Assembly: GCF_029433395.1 (NCBI RefSeq)
Contig: NZ_JAQTHW010000002.1
Location: forward strand, 744,001 to 808,000
From: Bifidobacterium sp. ESL0763
GTDB taxonomy: Bacteria; Actinomycetota; Actinomycetes; Actinomycetales; Bifidobacteriaceae
Direction: 5' to 3'
DNA length: 64,000 nucleotides
Below, one piece after another: positions 27,827 through 37,221 of the stretch (its first letter is position 1; each line of letters begins with the position of its first letter). Below the pieces are notes generated by a model, which ran no database searches, was not told the origin of the DNA, and saw nothing but the letters and a program-made list of their open reading frames with translations. Position numbers and translations under genes: made by a program.

Positions 27827-28966
27827 TCAGCCCAGCGCGTCCTTCAGCTTGCTGAAGAAGCCCTTGCGTTCGCTTGCCGGCCGGGAGCTTTGCCTGATCT
27901 GGGCCTTGCCCTCGTCATGGCTGGCGCCGAATTGCTCGATGAGCCGGCGCTCGTCGCCGCTGAGCTTGGTGGGGATGCGCACGCTGAAATGCGCGACCAG
28001 GTCGCCACGCTCCTGCGGGCGCTTGATCCTGGTGACGCCGAGGCCCTTGAGCGAGACGGTCTGCTCGGGCTGGCAGCCTTCGGGCACGTCGAGCTTCTGG
28101 GTGCCGTCGAAGGTCTCGATGTCGATTTGGTGGCCCAGCACCGCCCAGCTCATGGGGATCTGGATCCAGCAGTGCAGGTCGTCGCCCTCGCGGGTGAAAT
28201 GCTTGTCGGACTTGAGCCGGATGTCGACATAGAGGTCGCCGGCCGCGCCGCCGCCCTCGCCGACCTCGCCCTGGTGGGCCAGGCGCAGGCGCGTGTTGTC
28301 GTTGATGCCGGCGGGCACGCTCACGCCCACCTTGCGCGTGGTGCGGATGCGGCCGTGGCCCTGGCACTTCGGGCAGGGATGCTCGATGATGGTGCCGTGG
28401 CCCTCGCAGCGATCGCACGGCACCGTGGTCATCATCTGGCCGAGCATGGAGCGCACGACCTTCTGTCGCATGCCCCTGCCCTGGCAGTCCGGGCAGGTCA
28501 CCGGCTTCTCCTTGCCGGCCGCGCCCGAGCCGCCGCACTCCGGGCACAGGCCGAAGGTGTTGATGGTCAGATGCGCGGTGCCGCCGAAGACCGCCGTCTT
28601 CAGGTCGATGGCCGCGCTGGCCAGGGAGTCGCGCCCGGGCTGCGTGCGGGGCGTGGGCCCCTGCCCGCCGCCGCCGAAGGCGTTGCTGAAGAACTGGCCG
28701 AAGATGTCGCCCATGTCGCCGAATCCGGCCGACGAGTAGCCGGCGGAGGCGTTCGGGTCATTGGGGTCGACGCCGGAATCGTACATGCGCTTCTTGTCGG
28801 GGTCGCTCAGCACCTCGTAGGCGTTGTTGACCTCCTTGAACTTGTCCTCGTATTCCGGTCCGGCGATATCGGGATGGTACTTGCGGCTCATCTTCCGGTA
28901 GGCCTTCTTGATCTGGTCGTCGCTCGCCGAACGGTCGACGCCAAGCACCTCATAATAGTCTGTCAC
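27827..28966 (-). CDS. dnaJ: Chaperone protein DnaJ
   Basis: A 379-residue type-I DnaJ: J domain with HPD at residues 31-33, Gly/Phe-rich linker ([21 protein letters not shown]), four CxxCxGxG zinc repeats ([32 protein letters not shown]) and the C-terminal substrate-binding domains. It stimulates DnaK ATPase. It follows hrcA at 54 bp, so it shares the CIRCE-controlled transcript. This is probably the second, HrcA-linked DnaJ of the genome, as dnaK is not adjacent. Confidence 0.95.
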   Translation of the reverse strand: MTDYYEVLGVDRSASDDQIKKAYRKMSRKYHPDIAGPEYEDKFKEVNNAYEVLSDPDKKRMYDSGVDPNDPNASAGYSSAGFGDMGDIFGQFFSNAFGGGGQGPTPRTQPGRDSLASAAIDLKTAVFGGTAHLTINTFGLCPECGGSGAAGKEKPVTCPDCQGRGMRQKVVRSMLGQMMTTVPCDRCEGHGTIIEHPCPKCQGHGRIRTTRKVGVSVPAGINDNTRLRLAHQGEVGEGGGAAGDLYVDIRLKSDKHFTREGDDLHCWIQIPMSWAVLGHQIDIETFDGTQKLDVPEGCQPEQTVSLKGLGVTRIKRPQERGDLVAHFSVRIPTKLSGDERRLIEQFGASHDEGKAQIRQSSRPASERKGFFSKLKDALG

Positions 28967-29020
28967 TGAATATCCTTTGTATCAGTAGGTTTCCGCGAAT
29001 CATTGTCCCATCGGGGCCGG

Positions 29021-30118
29021 TCAGTCCGGTTTCGCCTCGTCGTAGGAGATGAGCTCGGTGAGATAGCGTGCCACCGCGCGCACGGCCGTGATCGTGGCCG
29101 CGTAGTCCATATGGGTAGGGCCGATGGAACCGACGAAGGCCACCGGGGCGTCGTGCGCCTGCTCGGCGGCCTCCTCGCTGGTGTCCGCGTCCTCGACCTC
29201 GGCGTCGGCCGGGACGCTGTGCCCGTAGCCGCTGGAGACCACGGAGGCGTTCATCAGGCCGGGGGTGTGCGTCTCGGAGCCGATGGCCACGCCCACCTCG
29301 GGATTGTCCTCGCTCAGCTCGCTCATCAGGCGCATGATCACCACCTGCTCCTCGAGCGCGTCGAAAAGCGGCCGCAGGCTGTCCACGGACTCGTGACGCG
29401 CCAGCCCCGAGGTGCCGGCCATGTACATCTGGCTGGAGTTCTCGTCGTTGGCCATGCCCTCGAGCGTGCGGGCCAGCGCCTCGCCGAGCATCCGTACGTC
29501 GCCGTCGTCGCGCGACTTGACGATGGAGCGGATGCGCCCGGCCGCCTGCGAGAGCGGCAAGTCGAGGCATTGGCGGTTGATGAGCTCCGAGAAGTCCGCA
29601 AGGGTCTTGGAATCGAGCATCGAACGGGAGGAGAGCGTGTGCTGGGCCACCGAACCGGAATCGGTGATGACCACCGCCAGCAGCACCGTGGCGGTCAACG
29701 GCACGATCTCGATGCGGCGCAGCTTCGACTTCGACAGGGCCGGCGCGGAGACCACGGCGACCTGGCCGGTGATGTTGGCCAGCAGGCGTGCGGAGCGCTG
29801 CAGGGCGTCCTGCAGGCTCACCGAACCCGAGAGGAACGTGGTGATGGCGCGACGCTGGCCCTCGGTCAGGCGCACGACGGTGGCCAGACGGTCGACGAAA
29901 TAGCGGTAGCCGCGCTCGGTGGGGATGCGCCCGGCCGAGGTGTGCGGCTGGATGAGGTAGCCGTCGTCCTCCAGGGCCGCCATGTCGGCGCGGATCGTCG
30001 CCGAGCTGACGCCGAGGTCGTGGTTGCGGGTCAGCGCCGAGGAGCCGACGGGTTCCTGCGAGCGGATGTAGTCCTCGACCACCGCACGCAGGACGAGCAT
30101 ACGACGTGATTGCTTCAT
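29021..30118 (-). CDS. hrcA: Heat-inducible transcription repressor HrcA
   Basis: A 365-residue repressor with the N-terminal winged helix (RRMLVLRAVVEDYIRSQEPVGSSAL, SSATIRADMAALEDDGYL, HTSAGRIPTERGYRYFVD) and the C-terminal GAF-like dimerisation domain. It carries an Asp/Glu/Ala-rich insertion of about 25 residues near the C-terminus (PADAEVEDADTSEEAAE). It represses class-I heat-shock genes by binding CIRCE; a perfect CIRCE lies 57 bp upstream of ATG 30118, so hrcA-dnaJ is autoregulated. AAAGGA is the ribosome binding site. Confidence 0.96.
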   Translation of the reverse strand: MKQSRRMLVLRAVVEDYIRSQEPVGSSALTRNHDLGVSSATIRADMAALEDDGYLIQPHTSAGRIPTERGYRYFVDRLATVVRLTEGQRRAITTFLSGSVSLQDALQRSARLLANITGQVAVVSAPALSKSKLRRIEIVPLTATVLLAVVITDSGSVAQHTLSSRSMLDSKTLADFSELINRQCLDLPLSQAAGRIRSIVKSRDDGDVRMLGEALARTLEGMANDENSSQMYMAGTSGLARHESVDSLRPLFDALEEQVVIMRLMSELSEDNPEVGVAIGSETHTPGLMNASVVSSGYGHSVPADAEVEDADTSEEAAEQAHDAPVAFVGSIGPTHMDYAATITAVRAVARYLTELISYDEAKPD

Positions 30119-30160
30119 GCGATTCCTTTCCGCGATGGACCACCCAGGCTTGATTGTCCT

Positions 30161-30166
30161 ATTATA
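30161..30166 (-). promoter_or_regulatory. Putative -10 of the hrcA promoter
   Basis: TATAAT on the minus strand, 8 bp downstream of the CIRCE element; its position next to the operator explains repression. No clear -35 is visible. Confidence 0.55.
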
Positions 30167-30174
30167 CTCTTGTA

Positions 30175-30201
30175 TTAGCACTCCGATGGCGTGAGTGCTA
30201 A
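30175..30201. promoter_or_regulatory. CIRCE operator (HrcA binding site)
   Basis: TTAGCACTC-N9-GAGTGCTAA, a perfect match to the consensus, upstream of hrcA-dnaJ. Confidence 0.96.
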
Positions 30202-30248
30202 CCCGTTCCCTCTCAGAGGATTTCGCGGACGCCTCCGTGCGGGCGGCC

Positions 30249-30266
30249 CCCGTTAGCGCTAACGGG
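30249..30266. promoter_or_regulatory. 18-bp palindrome upstream of tkt, LacI-type operator candidate
   Basis: CCCGTTAGCGCTAACGGG is a perfect palindrome with the central CG-containing half-sites typical of LacI-family operators. It lies between the divergent hrcA and tkt genes, 142 bp before tkt. A related half-site (GTGCTAACAC) lies upstream of pgk. Control by a carbohydrate regulator is inferred. Confidence 0.6.
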
Positions 30267-30407
30267 CGAAAAGTCGTTTCGATTCGCGCGGAATTCCGCC
30301 CTCCGTCGGCTACAAAAGCTAGGATTAGAGGGCAATGTTTGGGATTTTTGGGACCGTCATAAGTCGGGTTTCCAAGCCCCAATATGTTGGAAGGAAAGTA
30401 AGAACCT

Positions 30408-32507
30408 ATGACCGATTTCACATGGTCGGATTTGGACGAGCGCGCCGTCAAGATGGCGAAGGTTCTCTCAGCTGACGCTGTTGAGAAGGCTGGCAATGGC
30501 CACCCGGGCTCCCCCATTTCCTTGGCACCGATCGCCTACACGCTTTATCAGCACTACATCAAGCACGATCCCAGCGACCCGCATTGGGCCGGACGCGACC
30601 GTTTCATCCTTTCTGGCGGGCACGCTTCGCTGACGCAGTATGTCCAGCTCTTCTTCTCGGGCTATGACCTGACCCTCGATGACCTCAAGTACTTCCGTGG
30701 CGGCGCCGACACGCGTACTCCGGGCCACCCCGAGGTCGGCCTGACCCCCGGCCTGGAGATGACCACCGGCCCGCTCGGCCAGGGCCTCGCCTCCGCGGTC
30801 GGCTTCGCCTACGGCCAGCGCTTCGAGCGCGGCCTGCTCGACCCCGACGCCCCCGCCGGCACCTCGCCCTTCGACCACAAGGTCTGGGTCATCTGCGGCG
30901 AAGGCGACGTCGAGGAAGGCGTCTCCTCCGAGGCCAGCTCCTTGGCGGGCAACCAGGGCCTGGGCAACCTCACCGTGATCTTCGACGCCAACCACATCCA
31001 GATCGAGGGCGACACCAAGCTCACCTTCTCCGAGGACATCGTCAAGCGCTACCAGGCCTACGGCTGGTACACCGACGAGGTCAGCTTCATCCAGCCCGAC
31101 GGCTCCTACAAGGAGGACACCGCGGCGCTGGCGGCGGCGCTCGACAAGGCCGAGCAGGTCACCGACCGCCCGAAGTTCATCAAGATCGACACCCTGATCG
31201 CCTGGCCGACGCCGGGCAAGACCAACGACGAGGCGGCCCACGGCTCCAAGCTCGGCCCCGAGGCGCTGGCCGGCCTGAAGAAGGCCGTCGGCTTCGACCC
31301 CGAGCAGAGCTTCCAGATCGACGAGGAGGCGCTGGCCCACGCCCGCGAGGTCGCCGAGCGCGGCCGCAAGGCGCACGAGGAATGGGACGAGCAGCTGGCC
31401 GCCTGGCGCAAGGCCAACCCCGAGCAGTCCAAGCTCTACGACCGCATCCGCGAGCACAAGCTGCCCGAAGGCTTCGACGAGGCCATCGACGAGCTCGAGA
31501 AGAGCTTCAAGGTGGGCGACAAGAACGCCACCCGCAAGTCCTCCGGGCAGGTCCTCAACGCCATCGCCAAGGTCATGCCGGAACTCTGGGGCGGCTCCGC
31601 CGACCTCGCCGGCTCCAACAAGACCAACCTCGACGGCGCCAAGTCCTTCGGCCCCGCCGCCGACGCGACCCGCACCTGGCCCGAGACCAGCGAATACGGC
31701 CGCCAGCTGCACTTCGGCGTGCGCGAGTTCGCCATGGGCGCCATCACCAACGGCATCCTGCTGGGCAGCGACACCCGCCCCTATGGCGGCACGTTCTTCC
31801 AGTTCTCCGACTACGAGCGTCCGGCCGTGCGCCTCGCCGCGCTGATGAGGATCCCGAACCTCTACGTGTGGACCCACGATTCCGTGGCCCTCGGCGAGGA
31901 CGGCCCCACCCACCAGCCGATCGAGCACCTGGCCTCCTTCCGCGCCATGCCCGACATGGAGGTCGTGCGCCCCGCCGACGAGATCGAGACCGCCGAGGCC
32001 TACCGCCACTTCTTCGAGAAGAAGGACACGCTGCCCACCGCGATCATCCTGACCCGCCAGGGAGTGCCCACGCTCCCCGAGATCGCCGAGAAGGCCCGCG
32101 ACGGCGTGCGCCGCGGCGCCTACATCCTCGTCGACACCGACGGCGAGCCCGACGTGATCCTCATGGCTTCCGGCTCCGAGGTCCAGTGGGCCGTCGAGGC
32201 CGCCAAGACGCTGGCCGGCAAGGGCATCAAGGCCCGCGTGGTCTCCGTGCCCTCGATGGAATGGTTCGAGCGGCAGGACGAGGACTACAAAGCCTCCGTG
32301 CTCCCCCGCAACGTCAAGGCCCGCGTCTCCGTGGAGGCCGGCGTGGCCATGCCCTGGTACAAGTACCTCGGCGAATATGGCCGTTACGTCTCCATCGAGC
32401 GCTTCGGCATGCAGGGCGACGGCGCCCAGAACCTGATCGACCTCGGCATCACCGCCGAGCATGTGGTCGAGGCCGCCGAAGCGTCCATCGCCGCGGCCCG
32501 CGACTGA
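30408..32507 (+). CDS. tkt: Transketolase
   Basis: A 699-residue thiamine-diphosphate enzyme. Conserved elements visible: 'SADAVEKAGNGHPGSPISLAPIAYTLY', the ThDP/Mg motif region GEGDVEEGVSSEASSLAG...NLTVIFDANHIQIEG, the middle-domain 'EFAMGAITNGILLG' and 'THDSVALGEDGPTHQPIEHLASFRAMP'. In bifidobacteria it works with transaldolase and phosphoketolase in the fructose-6-phosphate shunt. ATG 30408 follows GGAAGGAAAG. tal begins 105 bp downstream after a hairpin. Confidence 0.96.
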   Translation: MTDFTWSDLDERAVKMAKVLSADAVEKAGNGHPGSPISLAPIAYTLYQHYIKHDPSDPHWAGRDRFILSGGHASLTQYVQLFFSGYDLTLDDLKYFRGGADTRTPGHPEVGLTPGLEMTTGPLGQGLASAVGFAYGQRFERGLLDPDAPAGTSPFDHKVWVICGEGDVEEGVSSEASSLAGNQGLGNLTVIFDANHIQIEGDTKLTFSEDIVKRYQAYGWYTDEVSFIQPDGSYKEDTAALAAALDKAEQVTDRPKFIKIDTLIAWPTPGKTNDEAAHGSKLGPEALAGLKKAVGFDPEQSFQIDEEALAHAREVAERGRKAHEEWDEQLAAWRKANPEQSKLYDRIREHKLPEGFDEAIDELEKSFKVGDKNATRKSSGQVLNAIAKVMPELWGGSADLAGSNKTNLDGAKSFGPAADATRTWPETSEYGRQLHFGVREFAMGAITNGILLGSDTRPYGGTFFQFSDYERPAVRLAALMRIPNLYVWTHDSVALGEDGPTHQPIEHLASFRAMPDMEVVRPADEIETAEAYRHFFEKKDTLPTAIILTRQGVPTLPEIAEKARDGVRRGAYILVDTDGEPDVILMASGSEVQWAVEAAKTLAGKGIKARVVSVPSMEWFERQDEDYKASVLPRNVKARVSVEAGVAMPWYKYLGEYGRYVSIERFGMQGDGAQNLIDLGITAEHVVEAAEASIAAARD

Positions 32508-32520
32508 GCCGGTTCCGTTC

Positions 32521-32567
32521 GGCATGGCCCGTGCGTGGATGCGATCCGCACGCGCACGGGCCATGCC
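32521..32567. repeat. 15-bp perfect inverted repeat between tkt and tal
   Basis: GGCATGGCCCGTGCG (32521-32535) and its complement at 32553-32567 flank a 17-nt loop. No T tract follows, so it is more likely an mRNA-processing or stability hairpin inside the tkt-tal transcript than a terminator. Confidence 0.7.
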
Positions 32568-32612
32568 GGCACGATGCCAACCAAGATTTTTCTGAACAAG
32601 GAGAAAGACAGA

Positions 32613-33716
32613 ATGACTGAAGCAACACAGCGCACCACCGATTCCGGCGTGTCCATCTGGCTGGACGACCTGGACCGCACCCGCATCGAGTCCGGCAACC
32701 TGCAGGATCTCATCGCCACGAAGAACGTGGTGGGCGTGACCACCAACCCCTCCATCTTCCAGAAGGCGCTGGCGCAGGTCGGCCCCTACGACGCGCAGCT
32801 CAAGGAACTCGGCCCCATCGACGTCGACGACGCCGTGCGCGAGCTGACCACCACCGACGTGCGCAACGCCGCCGACATCTTCCGCGAGATCGCTGAGAAG
32901 AGCGACTACGTCGACGGACGCGTCTCCATCGAGGTCGACCCCCGCCTGGCCCACGACACCGAGAACACCGAGAAGCAGGCCGAGCTGCTGTGGAGCAAGG
33001 TCGACCGCCCCAACGCGATGATCAAGATCCCCGCCACGCTCGAAGGCCTTCCGGCCATCACCGCCACGCTGGCCAAGGGCATCTCCGTCAACGTCACGCT
33101 CATCTTCTCGCTCGAGCGCTACGCCAAGGTCATGGACGCCTTCATCGAGGGCATCGCCCAGGCCGAGAAGAACGGCCACGACATCACGCGTATCGGCTCC
33201 GTCGCCTCCTTCTTCGTCTCCCGCGTCGACACCGCGGTCGACAAGCTGCTCGAGGAGAACGGCTCGAGCGAGGCCAAGGCGCTCGAGGGCAAGGCCGCCG
33301 TGGCCAACGCCCGACTCGCCTATAAGCTCTTCGTCGAGAAGTTCGCCTCCGACCCGCGCTGGGCCGCGCTCGAGGCCAAGGGCGCCAAGAAGCAGCGTCC
33401 GCTCTGGGCCTCCACCGGCACCAAGAACGCCGCCTACTCCGACTGCAAGTACGTCGACGAGCTCGTCTGCCCCGACGTGGTCAACACCATGCCCGAGAAG
33501 ACCCTGAACGCGCTGGCCGACCATGGCGACGGCAGGCCCAGCGTCGAAGGCACCTACGAGGAGAGCCAGGCCATCATGGACCAGCTCGCCGGACTCGGCA
33601 TCGACATCAAGGACGTCACCGACAAGCTCGAGGCCGACGGCGTCTCCAAGTTCATCGCCTCCTGGGATTCGGTGCTCGCCGACACGCAGGCGGGAATCGA
33701 CAGGGTCAATGGCTGA
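32613..33716 (+). CDS. tal: Transaldolase
   Basis: A 367-residue TalB-type actinobacterial transaldolase: 'SIWLDDLDRTRIESGNLQDLI', 'GVTTNPSIFQKAL', the Schiff-base Lys region NAMIKIPATLEGLPAI and 'ISVNVTLIFSLERYAKV'. It transfers dihydroxyacetone between sugar phosphates. ATG 32613 with AAGGAGAAAG upstream; an in-frame ATG at 32535 falls inside the hairpin and has no ribosome binding site. Pairs with tkt. Confidence 0.96.
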   Translation: MTEATQRTTDSGVSIWLDDLDRTRIESGNLQDLIATKNVVGVTTNPSIFQKALAQVGPYDAQLKELGPIDVDDAVRELTTTDVRNAADIFREIAEKSDYVDGRVSIEVDPRLAHDTENTEKQAELLWSKVDRPNAMIKIPATLEGLPAITATLAKGISVNVTLIFSLERYAKVMDAFIEGIAQAEKNGHDITRIGSVASFFVSRVDTAVDKLLEENGSSEAKALEGKAAVANARLAYKLFVEKFASDPRWAALEAKGAKKQRPLWASTGTKNAAYSDCKYVDELVCPDVVNTMPEKTLNALADHGDGRPSVEGTYEESQAIMDQLAGLGIDIKDVTDKLEADGVSKFIASWDSVLADTQAGIDRVNG

Positions 33717-33735
33717 TTCCCTTTAAAGGGTAGTC

Positions 33736-33822
33736 GTATTGCCCTCATATATGTGTTGTTCGAGACACTCAAGGCCGTTCGGCCAAGCCTACGCTCGAAC
33801 AACACATATATGAGGGCAATAC
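33736..33822. repeat. Long perfect inverted repeat with conserved loop core (copy B)
   Basis: Two 29-bp arms (33736-33764, 33794-33822) are perfect complements. The 29-nt loop contains CTCAAGGCCG-TTC-GGCCAAGC (within 33766-33788), matching the loop core of the repeat at 20601-20623 at 20 of 23 positions although the arms are unrelated. No T tract on either side. Confidence 0.85.
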
Positions 33823-33852
33823 TTATGCCAAAGGAGCTCTTACTGCCAGCGG

Positions 33853-33888
33853 ATGTGTCGGCAGACGGCTTCGCCTGTGCCGACACAT
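33853..33888. repeat. Hairpin 1 of a tandem pair
   Basis: ATGTGTCGGCA / TGCCGACACAT, 11-bp stem around the loop GACGGCTTCGCCTG (33864-33877), which itself folds as GGC-TTC-GCC. Confidence 0.7.
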
Positions 33889-33892
33889 TTAG

Positions 33893-33920
33893 GTTGGCGG
33901 ACGGCTTCGCCTGCGCCAAC
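33893..33920. repeat. Hairpin 2 of a tandem pair
   Basis: GTTGGCG / CGCCAAC, 7-bp stem around exactly the same 14-nt loop GACGGCTTCGCCTG (33900-33913) as hairpin 1. Loop kept, stem sequence different. Confidence 0.7.
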
Positions 33921-33944
33921 AATCCATGAGGTTGAGTGGTTGGG

Positions 33945-34748
33945 TTAGCGCACCAGCTTTTGGGACCAGGCGGCCACGAGGGGTTTTACGGCTTCGGGGT
34001 TGTCGACGTGGATGTTGTGGCCCGAGGGATCGATGGTCTGGTAGACGGCGTTCGGATAGTGCTTCAGCAGGGTCTTCTGGTCCTCGTGGCCGACGATCTG
34101 GTCCTGCTGGGCGGTGACGATGAGGGTGGGGCCGTCGTAGGTGCCCAGGCGTTCCTCGGGGACGCCGTCGAGCCAGTAGCGCTTGCCGAGCCGGGCGTTG
34201 GCCTCGCGGTCGCAGAGCTTCGTACCGGGGAGGATGTAGCGCTGGTAGCGTCGCCAGGCGTCGAAGGACTGGTTGACGCCCATGGTGACGAAATCGATGA
34301 CCTTGTCCTGCGGCAGACTCCCGGTGAGCTGCGGATTCGGGTCGGCCACGACGTGCTTGGCGAGATTGCGGTGCGACATCACCGGATCGACCACCGGGGC
34401 GATCAGCGCCATGCCGGCCACTCGACCGGGCTCGCGCGACAGGGTGTCGCGCACCAGCGCCCCGCCCATGGAATTGCCGAGCAGCGCGAACCGTTCGCCT
34501 TCCCCTACCAATGCGTTGACGGTCTCGAAGAACCATTGTGCCAGTTCCGGCAGGCCGCCGGGCTCGGGCAGCGCGGGCGTGCGCCCGTAGCCGGGCAGGT
34601 CGAGGTAGATCCGCTTCGTACCCGGTGCGAACGCGTCGTCGAGCATCATCAGCGACCGGTGGTCGACGCCCATGCCGTGGGCCACGATGACGGGCAGCCC
34701 CTCCCCCTTGACGACCGTATACGCCTCAGGCAGCGCGACCATATGCAT
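33945..34748 (-). CDS. Alpha/beta hydrolase
   Basis: A 267-residue alpha/beta-hydrolase-fold protein: oxyanion strand 'VIVAHGMGVDHRSL', nucleophile elbow G-N-S-M-G-G at about residue 90, acid region 'LIVTAQQDQIVG' and catalytic His in 'PSGHNIHVDNPE'. No signal peptide. I start at ATG 34748 (MHMVALPEAY) with GGAGAAGGGGA upstream rather than the in-frame ATG at 34772. Substrate cannot be predicted. The adjacent HAD phosphatase may or may not be co-transcribed (51-bp gap). Confidence 0.82.
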   Translation of the reverse strand: MHMVALPEAYTVVKGEGLPVIVAHGMGVDHRSLMMLDDAFAPGTKRIYLDLPGYGRTPALPEPGGLPELAQWFFETVNALVGEGERFALLGNSMGGALVRDTLSREPGRVAGMALIAPVVDPVMSHRNLAKHVVADPNPQLTGSLPQDKVIDFVTMGVNQSFDAWRRYQRYILPGTKLCDREANARLGKRYWLDGVPEERLGTYDGPTLIVTAQQDQIVGHEDQKTLLKHYPNAVYQTIDPSGHNIHVDNPEAVKPLVAAWSQKLVR

Positions 34749-34799
34749 TCCCCTTCTCCTCAAGACAGACATTCGTAACGTTATTCGGCAAGTGGCGGC

Positions 34800-35663
34800 T
34801 CACAGATGGTGTTCGATCCATTGGGCCACGCCATCGTCGTGGCAGGACGGGCAGACCTCGTCGGCCACGGCCCTGATCTCAGGCCTGGCGTTGGCGACGG
34901 CCACGCCATGCCCCGCATGCTCCAGCATCTCCATGTCGATCAGGTCATCGCCGAAGGCGATGGTACTGGCCATCGGGATGCCGAAATGCCGGCATGCCTC
35001 GCGCATCGCGTTGAGTTTGGTGGCCTTCGGGTTCATCAGCAGCCAGAGCACATCCTCGGAGACCAGCAGCGACAGGTCGTCGGGCACCAACGAGCGCAGC
35101 CGCTCCTTCTGCGACTCCGTGGGGAAGGCCATCACCTTGTCGGCGATGCCGGCGGTCATGTCGCTGAAATCGGTGCGCGTATAGCCCTGCTTGGGCCAGA
35201 TCTCGTGTAAGTCGAAGTTGACATAGCGGGTGTCGTCGAGCTCGATGCCCAGCCTGAGCTTCGGAATGGCTGCAAGCAGCCGCCGGCACTCGGCCACGCA
35301 GCGTTCGACCGGTATGCCGAAACGGAGGATGCTGGCATTGGTGCCGTTGCGGTTGTCGGCCAGCTCGTCGATCGACGAATGCGCGCAATCCAGGTCGACC
35401 ACGCCGCCGTTGTGGTAGGCGCATGCCGAGGCGCCGAGACGCCGGGCCAGGTCGAAGGCGGTCATGGGAGGCCTCGCGGTGGAGACCATCACCATATTGC
35501 CGGCCTGGCGGGCCGCGGCGAAGGCATCCTTGCAGCGTCGCGACAGCCACCGGTCGTCATAGTCCTCGCCGATGAGCGCCGTCAGGTCGAGATCCACCAC
35601 CAGCAGCCTGCCACCCTCGTTGAGGCTGATATCGCGTTCGTCGTTTATCACACAGGCCATCAT
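34800..35663 (-). CDS. HAD-superfamily hydrolase, Cof type
   Basis: A 287-residue HAD phosphatase: motif I VVDLDLTAL with the nucleophile and acid/base Asp at residues 24 and 26, motif II STARP, and motif IV GDDLIDMEML in a C2B (Cof/sucrose-phosphatase-like) cap architecture, ending 'GHGVAVANARPEIRAVADEVC'. Such enzymes dephosphorylate sugar phosphates or cofactors. Substrate unknown. No strong promoter is visible. Confidence 0.82.
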   Translation of the reverse strand: MMACVINDERDISLNEGGRLLVVDLDLTALIGEDYDDRWLSRRCKDAFAAARQAGNMVMVSTARPPMTAFDLARRLGASACAYHNGGVVDLDCAHSSIDELADNRNGTNASILRFGIPVERCVAECRRLLAAIPKLRLGIELDDTRYVNFDLHEIWPKQGYTRTDFSDMTAGIADKVMAFPTESQKERLRSLVPDDLSLLVSEDVLWLLMNPKATKLNAMREACRHFGIPMASTIAFGDDLIDMEMLEHAGHGVAVANARPEIRAVADEVCPSCHDDGVAQWIEHHL

Positions 35664-35755
35664 AGCGGCAAGCGGTCATCGCCGGGCCGGGCCGCGCCGC
35701 GCGGGGAGCGAAAGATGGTTGCCAATAGCATGGTGACCAGGCGGGTGAAGGCATG

Positions 35756-35789
35756 AAAAATGCGTTCCATGAACAACCATGGAACGCAT
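35756..35789 (-). terminator. Intrinsic terminator of secG
   Basis: On the minus strand ATGCGTTCCATG (35789-35778) pairs with CATGGAACGCAT (35771-35760) over 6 nt, followed by TTTT. 23 bp past the secG stop. Confidence 0.85.
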
Positions 35790-35811
35790 CGAAAGCTTTG
35801 GTATGTGGCGG

Positions 35812-36072
35812 CTACTTGATGAGGTTGAACTTTGTCATCAGGCCCAGGGCGATGATGATGGCGACCCAGAGCAATGCGATGATGACCGTCCAGCGGTTCA
35901 GGTTCTTCTCCGCGACGCCCGAGGTGCCGGCGTTCTGCGTCAGCCCGCCGCCGAACATGTCGGAGAGGCCGCCGCCCTTGCCCTTGTGCATGAGGATGAG
36001 CAACGTCAGAAGCACGCTGAAGATCACCAGAATGATTTGCAGAACCAGCTTGACAATGGCCATGGTTGACAC
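35812..36072 (-). CDS. secG: Preprotein translocase subunit SecG
   Basis: An 86-residue protein with two membrane helices (VLQIILVIFSVLLTLLILM and WTVIIALLWVAIIIALGLM) separated by the conserved cytoplasmic loop HKGKGGGLSDMFGGG. Part of SecYEG. GTG start at 36072 with GGAGGT 6 nt upstream. Last gene of the pgk-tpiA-secG block, as in many actinobacteria, followed by a good terminator. Confidence 0.94.
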   Translation of the reverse strand: MSTMAIVKLVLQIILVIFSVLLTLLILMHKGKGGGLSDMFGGGLTQNAGTSGVAEKNLNRWTVIIALLWVAIIIALGLMTKFNLIK

Positions 36073-36225
36073 AGTTGTACCTCCGTTTGAACACGTACTT
36101 CGATTAGTCTAGCGTGAGGGGCCGAGAACGTCCAGCCCGTTCGCCGTGGATAGTTACGCGCTGTCGCATTGCCGGGACGGCGATGTCTGCATTGCACGGA
36201 GCCGCCCGGAACTGCCCGGAACCGC

Positions 36226-37029
<804 letters not shown>

Positions 37030-37112
37030 TGCTCACCTTCCCGATATCGGCCTTCGAGCCGTGGCCGGTCCGCGCGTCACGCCACCCTGTGGCCTGGCCC
37101 GCGGACCGTCGC

Positions 37113-37148
37113 AAAACAAATGCGGACATACCAGACGGCATGTCCGCA
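37113..37148 (-). terminator. Intrinsic terminator between pgk and tpiA
   Basis: On the minus strand TGCGGACAT (37148-37140) pairs with ATGTCCGCA (37129-37121), followed by TTTGTTTT. It implies at least partial separation of pgk and tpiA transcripts. Confidence 0.75.
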
Positions 37149-37221
37149 AACATTCCTGCCACCAGTATAGCGTACCTGCGCCACACGGCTGGGCACGCTT
37201 GCCGGTGTCTAGGTCATGCTG

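Larger units (their letters stand above)
33717..33944. other. Convergent gap tal / alpha-beta hydrolase, filled with hairpins
   Basis: The 228 bp consist largely of three inverted repeats: a 29-bp perfect one (33736-33822) and a tandem pair with identical loops (33853-33888, 33893-33920). No gene. Confidence 0.7.

Noticed and set aside
30468-33524. A 1018-residue open frame on the minus strand opposite tkt-tal
   Set aside because: Antisense shadow of two clear metabolic genes; composition (Gly/Leu/Val/Arg) typical of such shadows.
33736-33920. CRISPR-like array in the tal gap
   Set aside because: The repeated unit is the hairpin loop only, spacing is irregular, there are three structures at most and no cas genes are near.
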